Shown here in pieces: positions 6,711 through 13,797 of a DNA stretch of 13,976 bases. The position numbers were made by a program, and so were the translations under genes. The notes below the pieces were generated by a model. That model made no database searches. It had not been told where the DNA came from and saw only the letters and a program-made list of their open reading frames with translations. This stretch comes from a bacterium (GTDB lineage Bacteria; SM23-31; JAUVVT01). Location: the NCBI GenBank assembly GCA_030616165.1, contig JAUWXV010000078.1, positions 1-13,976 on the forward strand, written 5' to 3'. Within the stretch, counting starts at the first letter, position 1. Every line of letters starts with the position of its first letter.

Positions 6711-6830
6711 TATAAAGTTTCTTTGCCCACTTTCTTTGACACCTTTTTTGAAAAAAGTGTCCTAAAAAACTTTCTATTATTTCACATCCCAAATATTTGG
6801 GGTGAGAAATTGGATTAAAGTAAGTTGAAT
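6711..6830. repeat. Composite hairpin repeat, copy C (rearranged)
   Basis: Bases 6711-6737 are an exact inverted match (27 bases) to 2984-3010 in copy A, covering one arm of its first hairpin and the linker. Instead of the other arm, the sequence passes into GACACC-T6-G-A6-GTGTC (6738-6761), the hairpin that starts copy D, and then an imperfect palindrome ATTTCACATCCC/GGGGTGAGAAAT (6779-6810). A short TTAAAGTAAGTT lies at the right edge, two bases from the permease stop. It appears to be a chimera of the A and D types. Confidence 0.75.
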
Positions 6831-6831
6831 T

Positions 6832-8061
6832 TTATTGAACTCTTAATGCTTCTGCAGGTTCCATTCTCGATGCTTTTAATGCTGGCAAAAACGCTGCCAA
6901 AACAGAAGCAAAAAGACCCATTAAGAATGACCTGATTACTATGAGCCATGTCAGGTCGCCATAGATAACCTGTCGGATAGGAATGGGATATCCCTCTACT
7001 GCTTTACCAATTGTTATTCCTTTGACTTCAAGCAGATAACCGAATCCTGAACCGACCAGAATCCCGACAATACTGCCTATAATTCCAATCATCAGGGCTT
7101 CAAAAAGTAATGACATCAAAATCTGCCTTCCTTTCATACCAACAGCATTGATTATACCTATCTCCCAGGTTCTTTCAAATACCGACATGAGGATAGTATT
7201 TACAATTACAAGAACAGCGAGTAGAAGAAATATAATCTCAAAAACAATTATCATAACCTGGACTAAAGGATAATAAGTTTCTAAAGATCCAGCCTGGAGC
7301 CAGTTAAGAAGAACGTAATTTTCAGATATTTCAGGTATCGTTTTTATTATGTTAATTACTTCATCGGTTTTTTTATAATCATCAGTGAAAACGAGAATCT
7401 CTGTCACCCTATCATACATATCAAGAAGGTCCTGGGCTTTATTGAGCGGCATATAGAATATTTTATTCATGTTATAATTGAGAAGGTCGCATATCCCGAT
7501 TATCCTGAGGTTAGCTGCGTTCAGTGAATTGTAGGCAGTGCTGACAATTACCGTTATGGTGTCACCAATATCAAGATTAAGAGAACTCACAATTTCCCTT
7601 CCTACAATAGTTTCATCATCCTTACCGGTGAAATACTGCCCTTTAATTAATGAGTTTTGTAAGTTTAATATTTCCCTCTCATCATCGGGAACTATTCCCA
7701 TTCCCAAACCGGTTTCATTCTTATCATTAATATTAATGATTGACCCGAATTTTATCCTGCCAGTGGCAAGTTTTATTTCCTTATTCTTTTTCAGTAGTTC
7801 GATTATATCCACATAGTTTTCTACTGGCACATTCAGAGAAAGCATTCGTTGCTTAAGTTTATACTCCGGATGTTGTAATTTTATATGACCTGTCGATTTT
7901 ATCGTGTCCTCGACGATATCTCCCATTACACCTCCAAAGTAACTTTCCAAAAAAACTACCGCCGAAACCGAAATCAAAACTGCTGTACAGGTTATTATTG
8001 TCCTTCTCGTATTTCTGAATATATTTCTGAATGCTATTTTAATCAGTATTGTATTCTTCAT
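6832..8061 (-). CDS. FtsX/MacB (LolC/E)-type ABC transporter permease, second of two
   Basis: A 409-residue inner-membrane permease. An N-terminal helix (about 23-43, CTAVLISVSAVVFLE) is followed by a large periplasmic domain. A C-terminal FtsX domain has three helices: VMIIVFEIIFLLLAVLVIVN, LLFEALMIGIIGSIVGILVG, and a last one before the closing LPALKASRMEPAEALR. The loop FERTWEIGIINAVGMKGRQI is the typical contact for the ATPase. I start at the ATG at 8059-8061: a longer reading from TTG at 8107-8109 would add 16 residues encoded by a repeat hairpin, and the shorter start gives a length matching the neighbouring permease (407). Its partner ATPase is not in the window. Confidence 0.85.
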   Translation of the reverse strand: MKNTILIKIAFRNIFRNTRRTIITCTAVLISVSAVVFLESYFGGVMGDIVEDTIKSTGHIKLQHPEYKLKQRMLSLNVPVENYVDIIELLKKNKEIKLATGRIKFGSIININDKNETGLGMGIVPDDEREILNLQNSLIKGQYFTGKDDETIVGREIVSSLNLDIGDTITVIVSTAYNSLNAANLRIIGICDLLNYNMNKIFYMPLNKAQDLLDMYDRVTEILVFTDDYKKTDEVINIIKTIPEISENYVLLNWLQAGSLETYYPLVQVMIIVFEIIFLLLAVLVIVNTILMSVFERTWEIGIINAVGMKGRQILMSLLFEALMIGIIGSIVGILVGSGFGYLLEVKGITIGKAVEGYPIPIRQVIYGDLTWLIVIRSFLMGLFASVLAAFLPALKASRMEPAEALRVQ

Positions 8062-8069
8062 ATTATTTA

Positions 8070-8218
8070 AAGTTACTTTAACACCTTTTTTGAAAAAAAG
8101 GTGTCCCAAAAAACTTGCTATTATTCCTCATCCCCCGAGTACTCGGGGGATGAGGAATATGTCTAAAGTTTGTTTTCCGCCTAAGGCGGTTCTTACTTTC
8201 TTTTTTAAAGAAAGTAAG
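8070..8218. repeat. Composite hairpin repeat, copy D
   Basis: It lies between the two permease genes, directly after the first permease's stop. Its parts are ACACC-T6-GA-A6-GGTGT (8081-8104); a perfect 38-base palindrome without loop centred on GAGTACTC (8122-8159); CCGCC-TAA-GGCGG (8177-8189); and a 12-bp stem CTTACTTTCTTT/AAAGAAAGTAAG (8192-8218). The order is the same as in copy A: first hairpin, linker, CCCC-rich central palindrome, small CCGCC hairpin, CTTACTT hairpin. Confidence 0.88.
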
Positions 8219-9442
8219 TTATACTTTTCTTAATGCTTCGCTCGGAACCATCTTTGACGCTTTAAGTGCCGGATAAAGTCCGGAAATAACAGATACTACC
8301 ACTCCTAAACAAAAGGTTGAAACAACCATTCCAACCGTAAGGTCAGCATAAAAAGTAGATATTGGAAAAGACGTGATACCTTCGATTCCCAACATTTCAA
8401 AACTAAGACCATGTGTTTCAAGGTAATAGGTAGCAACAGAACCTAATAAACATCCCACTATACTGCCAAATAATCCGATGAATGCGGATTCAAGGCAGAA
8501 GAGATAAGTGATATTTTTTGGTTTCATGCCAATAGCCATCATAGTTCCAATTTCTCTTATCCTTTCATACACAGACATCAAAATTGTATTAGCAATCCCG
8601 GCGGCTGCCATTAAGAGAATTACAAAAACTATTATTAAATTTGCTTTGGTTTTCATTTCCATCATATCAAAGAGGTCTTTCATATTTTCCTTATATGTCT
8701 CAATATCAAGTCCATATTGTTTAAGGGATATGTTTTTTACTGCATCGACATCCTCAATGTTGTTTAATAAAAGGGAAACCTCGGTAATTTCTTTCTCCAT
8801 TTCAAGGAGATTCTGTGCAATATCAATGGGAATAAAGAAATATTGATTATCGATTTCAGGATTTCCGCAATTAATAATACCCTTTATCTGAAAATCAAGT
8901 GCAGCAATCGTGTTATATTTTGACCGTGCAATGACCGTGAGATAATCTTCCACTCCCACTTCGAATAGTTCTGCAAGTTCAGTTCCCAAAAGCATTTTTT
9001 CTTCACCTGATTTGAGATATTCTCCTTCTATTATAGATTCACTTCGCATAAATACATCATCCTCACGCTCAGGGTCGATTCCTGCTCCGATACACACCAA
9101 TTCGTCAATACCATCGTTTAAATGACCTGAAAAGATTATTCTCGGCGCATTACTTTTTATCTCTTTAATTTTTTGCAAATCATTTAATAATTTATCATAT
9201 TCCTCAATTCGATAATCAAGTGAAAGAATATCTTTATCATCGATATATCCATTTCCATACATTTTAAGATGGGCTGTCATGTAGTCTATTGCTGATTTTA
9301 GCATCTGCTTATCAAATCCCTTCATAAAACCAAGAAAAATAATAGCATAGCATATTCCCAGAGAGACTGCTATAAATGATAGAACACTCCTTCGGAAGTT
9401 CCTGAATACATTTCTATATGCTAATTTAATCAGGGTAAACAT
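8219..9442 (-). CDS. FtsX/MacB (LolC/E)-type ABC transporter permease, first of two
   Basis: A 407-residue inner-membrane permease with the same plan as its neighbour: an N-terminal KLAYRNVFRNFRRS amphipathic start, one helix (SFIAVSLGICYAIIFLGFM), a periplasmic domain of about 220 residues, then the FtsX domain with IIVFVILLMAAAGIANTILM, SAFIGLFGSIVGCLLGSVAT and a final helix before YPALKASKMVPSEALRKV. The coupling loop YERIREIGTMMAIGMKPKN is conserved. Two such permeases side by side usually form a heterodimer, as in LolCE. Its stop codon directly abuts repeat copy D. The upstream partner is a beta-barrel gene 130 bases away. Transported substrate is unknown; lipid or lipoprotein is the likely class. 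Confidence 0.88.
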   Translation of the reverse strand: MFTLIKLAYRNVFRNFRRSVLSFIAVSLGICYAIIFLGFMKGFDKQMLKSAIDYMTAHLKMYGNGYIDDKDILSLDYRIEEYDKLLNDLQKIKEIKSNAPRIIFSGHLNDGIDELVCIGAGIDPEREDDVFMRSESIIEGEYLKSGEEKMLLGTELAELFEVGVEDYLTVIARSKYNTIAALDFQIKGIINCGNPEIDNQYFFIPIDIAQNLLEMEKEITEVSLLLNNIEDVDAVKNISLKQYGLDIETYKENMKDLFDMMEMKTKANLIIVFVILLMAAAGIANTILMSVYERIREIGTMMAIGMKPKNITYLFCLESAFIGLFGSIVGCLLGSVATYYLETHGLSFEMLGIEGITSFPISTFYADLTVGMVVSTFCLGVVVSVISGLYPALKASKMVPSEALRKV

Positions 9443-9514
9443 ATTAGTCTGTTTATTAGTGATTTTTTAAATTGATATAAATTTTTATTGCTTATGTAAA
9501 ATATATATTTAGTT

Positions 9515-9540
9515 GAGACATGCTATAGCATGTCTCTACA
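9515..9540. repeat. Small palindrome with TGTAG-type end
   Basis: GAGACATGCTA/TAGCATGTCTC (9515-9536) is a perfect 22-base palindrome, followed by TACA. On the minus strand it reads TGTAGAGACATGC..., the same plan as the hairpins at 10834 and 11006. It sits between the beta-barrel and permease genes and could attenuate read-through. Confidence 0.65.
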
Positions 9541-9572
9541 TTTTGCCGTTTCATCTTTCAGTAAAGTAAAAA

Positions 9573-10730
9573 TTAAAAATGCACCTTTGTCCAGACATAA
9601 AACTGGCTGTTTCCCATAAGATTCATAGGGTCATTTATCTTATCGGGTTTAAATTCTCCCCCTTCTGGTCCCAAAAACGAATTTATACCGAACATAACAT
9701 CAACATTTGTAAGAATATTTAATCTAAGGCTGGGTATAAATATAAAATCTCCATCATTTAAATTAAATATTGCTGAAGCCTGAATTGTAGTAAACATACT
9801 GTATTTATATTGAATCATTGAAAACATATAGTCCCTTGCCAGTGTATATCTTCTTCTCTGAAATATAAGATTATAATCGTAAATTTTATTATGCGAACCG
9901 CTGGTATCTCTAAAATATTCAGCCATAGTGTATAATCCATTACCTAAACTGAAAGTGTAATCAATTCCCAGTATAAATTTATCACAATTTTGTTTTTTTA
10001 AATATTCACTTTCGGAAATAAAAGCATTTTCGAGCCACCATCCGATTTTGTATTCTCCTTTTATTTCGAAACCTGCTATATTCTTTTTTGAAAAATCATT
10101 TCTGTCTCGGATAAGAGAAAAAGATATATCCTTTTCTTTTATATTTGTTGAAAATCTCAATCCTGCTCTTGAATCATCAATTTTATTTTCAGGCAGATAA
10201 ACCGCCTCTAATCTTGAAACATTAGATATCGGGATATAAACCTTAACTGCATTGACACCCCTTCTCTCTTCTCCCGGTTCAAATACATTTATCCTTTTAA
10301 AGACATCAAAAGGGCTCCATAACATCGATTTGCCCCATGATATCTTCTGCATACCTGCGGTAAAATCCATTTTACTAAAATGAAACTCCATATATGCTCT
10401 GTCAATTCGCAGAATTTGCTCAACCTTTTCAAACGATGGTTTCTCTCTCGGGTCAACAATACCTATCTTTTCCCTCAAATCTCCATGAAATGTAAAATAG
10501 TCTATAGCAAAGTTTAAATATGTCTCTTCTGAAGGATTTGCTTCAAATATCACCCTAACCCGATTATAATTCCCTATTGAGATATTATCTTTTACATTCT
10601 TTAAATAGAATTCATCCCTCGTATTGGTAAAAAAAAACCTGCTGTCCATATACCCTTTAATATCAATCTGACATAATAGAACCTCAACAGCCAACAGCAG
10701 TTGTAAAAAAATAAAAGTGAAAATCTTCAT
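9573..10730 (-). CDS. Predicted outer-membrane beta-barrel protein
   Basis: The 385-residue product has a signal peptide (KIFTFIFLQLLLAVEVLLC, cleavage near residue 20-22) and then mostly alternating strands with many aromatic residues (for example YMEFHFSKMDFTAGMQKISW). It ends in VWTKVHF, a C-terminal Phe typical of barrels inserted by BamA. The piece KMDFTAGMQKISWGKSMLWSPFDVF is like that of DUF1302/alginate-export-type porins. I choose ATG at 10728-10730; a TTG six codons earlier is less likely. The Cys at the signal end is not preceded by a small residue, so a lipoprotein is doubtful. As the first gene of the envelope set it may be the outer-membrane exit or acceptor for the permeases, by inference from order alone. 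Confidence 0.7.
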   Translation of the reverse strand: MKIFTFIFLQLLLAVEVLLCQIDIKGYMDSRFFFTNTRDEFYLKNVKDNISIGNYNRVRVIFEANPSEETYLNFAIDYFTFHGDLREKIGIVDPREKPSFEKVEQILRIDRAYMEFHFSKMDFTAGMQKISWGKSMLWSPFDVFKRINVFEPGEERRGVNAVKVYIPISNVSRLEAVYLPENKIDDSRAGLRFSTNIKEKDISFSLIRDRNDFSKKNIAGFEIKGEYKIGWWLENAFISESEYLKKQNCDKFILGIDYTFSLGNGLYTMAEYFRDTSGSHNKIYDYNLIFQRRRYTLARDYMFSMIQYKYSMFTTIQASAIFNLNDGDFIFIPSLRLNILTNVDVMFGINSFLGPEGGEFKPDKINDPMNLMGNSQFYVWTKVHF

Positions 10731-10833
10731 ATCAAAATAATTCTGCAAATGTATTATTTTTTATTGTATCTTCTGCTTTATCCCGAAAATAAAGTGCGTA
10801 ATTCATTGGTATTATAAAAATTACACAGATTAA

Positions 10834-10864
10834 TGTAGGGACAGAACACTATTCTGTCCTTACA
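10834..10864. repeat. TGTAGGGACAGAA hairpin
   Basis: TGTAGGGACAGAA (10834-10846) pairs with TTCTGTCCTTACA (10852-10864) across CACTA and one more base, with a single G-T wobble. The ends match those of the palindromes at 9515, 10964 and 11125. Confidence 0.65.
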
Positions 10865-10910
10865 ATTATTTTCATGTATCGTGGCGCTGCACAGCAGTAT
10901 GAGTGTTTAT

Positions 10911-11030
10911 TCCGAAAATAGAATATATTTTTAAATTAAATGAATATGATTATTTTAATTATCGGGTTCGATAAATCGAACCCCTACAAATGTTATCATT
11001 ATAATTGTAGGGGCTTGATAAATCAAGACC
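10911..11030. repeat. 120-base direct repeat, copy 1, with inverted ends
   Basis: This copy is nearly identical to 11071-11191 at an offset of about 161 bases. It contains hairpin GGGTTCGA-TAAA-TCGAACCC (10964-10983), a CTACAA...TTGTAG pair and a CTTGA-TAAA-TCAAG hairpin. The outer arms 10964-10988 and 11006-11030 are imperfect inverted copies (18 of 25 positions), as in a small MITE-like element. Confidence 0.8.
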
Positions 11031-11070
11031 GTTATGTTAATTTTTGTTAAATCTGCACTTACATAATTAA

Positions 11071-11191
11071 TCCAGAAAATGGAATATATTTTTGAATTAA
11101 ATGAATATGATTATTTTAATTATCGGGTTCGATAAATCGAACCCCTACAAATGTTATCATTATAATTGTAGGGGCTTGATTTATCAAGCCC
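11071..11191. repeat. 120-base direct repeat, copy 2
   Basis: This is the second copy of the unit at 10911-11030. It differs by a few bases, including TTTATCAAG for TAAATCAAG near the end. It lies 14 bases from the xylulokinase stop codon, so its hairpins would form in the 3' part of that transcript and could act as a terminator. Confidence 0.8.
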
Positions 11192-11204
11192 TATTTAAAA
11201 AAAT

Positions 11205-12722
11205 TTATGGTATTTTAGAATAAATATCTTTAAGAGAAGGATACGTCTCCTTGAAAATGTTATAAAATTCTTCGTAAATTTTTGAATTTGCAGGGTCAGG
11301 TTCACATACTTCCACCGGTTTAATGATTTCATCTGCAGCTTCAGCAACATCAGAGTATATACCAGCACCGGTTCCTGCCAGAAGTGCTGCACCGAAGGCA
11401 GGTCCTTCGCCGGAAGATACGGTGACAACTTCTGTATTGAAAACATCAGCCTGCATTTTTATCCAGAAACTATTTTTTGCTCCCCCGCCTGTTGCTCTTA
11501 CTTGAGAGACTTCCACACCTAATTCTCTCATAATCTCTATTGAGTCGCGCATAGCAAATGTGATACCTTCAAACACTGCTCTTATGAGATGCTCTCTCTG
11601 GTGAGTGAGTGTGAGTCCGACTAATGCTCCCCTTGCTCTGCCGTCTTGATGAGGTGTTCTCTCACCTGAAAGATACGGTAAAAAAATCAGCCCATTTGAA
11701 CCAATAGGAACCTTTCCCGCCTTCTGGCATAGTAAATCATAAGGGTCGGTCCCTTCCGATTTAGCAATTTCAATTTCTTCTTTACCGAGTGTATCTCTGA
11801 ACCATCTCAGAGAACCTCCAGCCTGAAGGACCACTCCCATAAGATACCATTTTTCAGGGACTGTATGGCAGAATGTATGGAGTCTCATATCCGGGTCAAC
11901 CTTCACACTGTTTGTATGAGCAACAACTGTTCCCGATGTGCCGATGCTCGACTGAACTCTTCCTTCTCTGACAATGCCGTTTCCGACAGCAGCACAGGGA
12001 TTATCCGCTCCCCCGCCTACTACTGGTGTTCCCTCCTTCAACCCTGTTAATTCTGATGTTTTTTTATTTATCTTTCCGATAACATCAATCGATTCAAAGT
12101 AGGGGGGAAGGTATTCTTTTGGAATATCCAATAAATTAAGTATCTCTTCAGACCATTCTCTCTTTTTTACATCAAAAAGGATAGTCCCTGCGGCATCAGA
12201 AACTTCCGTGGCAATCTCACCGGTAAGGTGAAACCTTATGTAATCTTTTGCTAATAAAATTTTATCGATTTTTTCGTATATGTGCGGTTCATTATCTCTT
12301 ACCCATATAATTTTTGGGGCAGTAAAACCTTCGAGGGGAGGGTTGGAGACAAGTCTTTTTAGATTTTCAAGTCCGACTTTTTCAGTAATCCACTCCCTTT
12401 GAGGAGTAGTCCTGTTGTCACACCATAGGATTGCCGGTCGGAGAACCTTTTTATTTTTATCAATAATAACCAGACTATGCATCTGTCCAGAAAGACCAAT
12501 CCCTTTTATATCTTCAGGATTTACACCTGTCTCTTTTATCACTTCCCTTAATGTATCTACTGTTCCATTCCACCAGTCTTCAGGATTCTGCTCTGCCCAT
12601 AAAGGTTGGGGGATAAGAAGACTGAGTTCAGCGGTTTTGCTGCCTAAAACTTTTCCATTTCGGTCAATTATTATAGATTTTATCCCACTTGTTCCTATAT
12701 CAATGCCTATAAGATACTCCAT
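11205..12722 (-). CDS. xylB: Xylulokinase (FGGY family)
   Basis: A 505-residue cytoplasmic kinase that phosphorylates D-xylulose to xylulose-5-phosphate with ATP. It has the whole FGGY pattern: GIDIGTSGIKSIIID at the start (phosphate 1), GLSGQMHS with the residue contacting substrate, ILWCDNRTTPQREW, the KDYIRFHLTGE segment, GGGADNPCAAVGNGIV, and the C-terminal LPYLSGERTPHQDGRARGAL and ATGGGAKNSFWIKMQADVF. QMHS, LWCDNR and SGERTPHQD are the xylulokinase-type versions. I start at the ATG at 12720-12722 (MEYLIGIDIG); a TTG 16 codons upstream would add residues not found in the family. No xylose isomerase or xylose transporter is in the window. It shares a divergent intergenic region with efp. 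Confidence 0.93.
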   Translation of the reverse strand: MEYLIGIDIGTSGIKSIIIDRNGKVLGSKTAELSLLIPQPLWAEQNPEDWWNGTVDTLREVIKETGVNPEDIKGIGLSGQMHSLVIIDKNKKVLRPAILWCDNRTTPQREWITEKVGLENLKRLVSNPPLEGFTAPKIIWVRDNEPHIYEKIDKILLAKDYIRFHLTGEIATEVSDAAGTILFDVKKREWSEEILNLLDIPKEYLPPYFESIDVIGKINKKTSELTGLKEGTPVVGGGADNPCAAVGNGIVREGRVQSSIGTSGTVVAHTNSVKVDPDMRLHTFCHTVPEKWYLMGVVLQAGGSLRWFRDTLGKEEIEIAKSEGTDPYDLLCQKAGKVPIGSNGLIFLPYLSGERTPHQDGRARGALVGLTLTHQREHLIRAVFEGITFAMRDSIEIMRELGVEVSQVRATGGGAKNSFWIKMQADVFNTEVVTVSSGEGPAFGAALLAGTGAGIYSDVAEAADEIIKPVEVCEPDPANSKIYEEFYNIFKETYPSLKDIYSKIP

Positions 12723-12790
12723 AATTCTACTCTTATTTTTTGAAGATGTTAATTTAAACTTTAAAACCAAAATAACTAAAAAAATATTAT

Positions 12791-12852
12791 AAAGTCAATA
12801 TTTATTTGTTATTACTTTTATAATTGACTTTTTTTTTATGTTTTATTATTTT
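12791..12852. promoter_or_regulatory. Divergent promoters with inverted -35 boxes between xylB and efp
   Basis: AAAGTCAAT (12791-12799) and ATTGACTTT (12823-12831) are perfect inverted copies, each containing a TTGACT -35 box facing outwards. Rightwards, TTGACT (12824-12829) is followed after 17 bases by TATTTT (12847-12852), upstream of efp. Leftwards, TTGACT (12793-12798 complement) is followed after 17-18 bases by TTATTTT, upstream of xylB. The region is almost pure A/T, so the -10 boxes are uncertain; the inverted repeat could also be an operator. Confidence 0.45.
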
Positions 12853-12899
12853 AATAACCAAGTTAAATAATTTTTTAAATAATCTACAAAAGGAGAGAT

Positions 12900-13460
12900 A
12901 TGATACAAGCAACTCAGTTAAGGGTAGGAATGAATATTAAACGAAAGGGGGAACTATGTCGTGTTGTGAAAGTTTTTCATCTGACTCCAGGTAAAGGGCG
13001 CGGTATGATTCAAGCAAAGATGGTTAATTTAATTAAGGGAACGAATGTGGAATACCGGTTCCGCTCTGATGAGAATGTTGAAGTGGTTAGACTTGACCAG
13101 AAAGAGATGGAATATATCTATAATGATGGGGATAATTACTACTTTATGGATACAGTAACTTTTGAACAGTTACCAATTTCAAAGAATTTTCTGGAAGAAT
13201 CTATCAATTACCTTATCCCTAATATAAAGTGTGAAGTAGAATTTTATGAAGAAAAACCGATTGGTATTACTCTTCCAAAGACGGTTGATATGGTAATAAA
13301 GGAGACAGAACCAAAGTTTAAAGGTGCTACTGCGGCAGGTTCTTTGAAACCGGCTGTTACTGAAACAGGGTTTACTATCCAGGTGCCGCCTTTTGTAGAA
13401 ATAGGGGATAAAGTCCGAATCGATACAGCCGAAAATAAATATATTGAAAGAATTAAATAA
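12900..13460 (+). CDS. efp: Elongation factor P
   Basis: The 186-residue protein enters the ribosomal E site and relieves stalling at polyproline. It has the three usual beta domains: residues 1-62 with the loop LTPGKGRGM, an OB domain at about 65-125, and a C-terminal OB domain ending TAENKYIERIK. The loop tip residue Lys32 in PGKG is the site modified (by lysylation in E. coli) in this Lys-type subgroup; no modification enzyme is visible in the window. AGGAG at 12891-12895 lies four bases before the ATG, a strong ribosome site. The next gene begins immediately after the stop (TAAATG), so the two are co-transcribed. Confidence 0.96.
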   Translation: MIQATQLRVGMNIKRKGELCRVVKVFHLTPGKGRGMIQAKMVNLIKGTNVEYRFRSDENVEVVRLDQKEMEYIYNDGDNYYFMDTVTFEQLPISKNFLEESINYLIPNIKCEVEFYEEKPIGITLPKTVDMVIKETEPKFKGATAAGSLKPAVTETGFTIQVPPFVEIGDKVRIDTAENKYIERIK

Positions 13461-13712
13461 ATGAATAATGAGATAATATTACAGGAATTGGAAAATATTT
13501 GCGGTAAACTTGGATTAAACCTCAGATACGAGGTGGGTGATTTTATCGGCGGGCTGTGCAGGATTGATGAAGAAAAGTTAATTATTATAAATAAAAAACT
13601 CCCGATTAACAGGAAAATAAAATTAATTGCACAAGAAATTTCAACCCTGAATTTCGAAGATATTTTTATTCTTCCTGCCGTGAAGGAGATTATTCTTGAA
13701 AACAAAGATTAA
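13461..13712 (+). CDS. Small conserved-looking hypothetical protein downstream of efp
   Basis: An 83-residue protein with a predicted alpha-beta-beta-alpha layout: helix EIILQELENICGKLGLNL, strands RYEVGDFIGGLCRIDEEKLIIINK, helix KIKLIAQEISTLNF, and a closing ILPAVKEIILE. The GDFxGGLCR...EKLIIINKKL pattern seems familiar as a conserved protein of unknown function in several bacterial phyla, but I know no characterised member. There is no signal peptide or membrane helix. Its ATG follows the efp TAA with no gap, and codon use matches efp. A link to translation is suggested only by position. Confidence 0.7.
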   Translation: MNNEIILQELENICGKLGLNLRYEVGDFIGGLCRIDEEKLIIINKKLPINRKIKLIAQEISTLNFEDIFILPAVKEIILENKD

Positions 13713-13797
13713 ATAATTCTTCTCTTTGAAAATAAAATCACCATTTTTGAACTTTTTTGTTGTTTGTTTTATCAGAATTTCGCTCATATTTAAATTT

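Larger units (their letters stand above)
10731..11204. other. Gene-free repeat region between the beta-barrel gene and xylulokinase
   Basis: These 474 bases carry no plausible gene. They contain one TGTAG-ended hairpin and two copies of a 120-base direct repeat, listed separately. Upstream promoters for the beta-barrel gene should lie near 10740-10820, but I could not identify a convincing -35/-10 pair. No tRNA or other RNA gene was recognised. Confidence 0.6.

Noticed and set aside
8062-8109. N-terminal extension of the second permease from a TTG
   Set aside because: The added 16 residues are encoded by the ACACC-T6 repeat hairpin, and the ATG at 8059-8061 gives the usual KIAFRNIFRN start.
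10911-11191. CRISPR array
   Set aside because: There are only two units of 120 bases with internal hairpins; no short regular repeats or unique spacers, and no cas genes.
12415-12792. Plus-strand open frame opposite the xylulokinase start
   Set aside because: It is antisense to the conserved N-terminal FGGY motifs and resembles no family.
13244-13705. Minus-strand open frame opposite efp and the small gene
   Set aside because: It is a hydrophobic-looking shadow of two plus-strand genes; EF-P is unambiguous.
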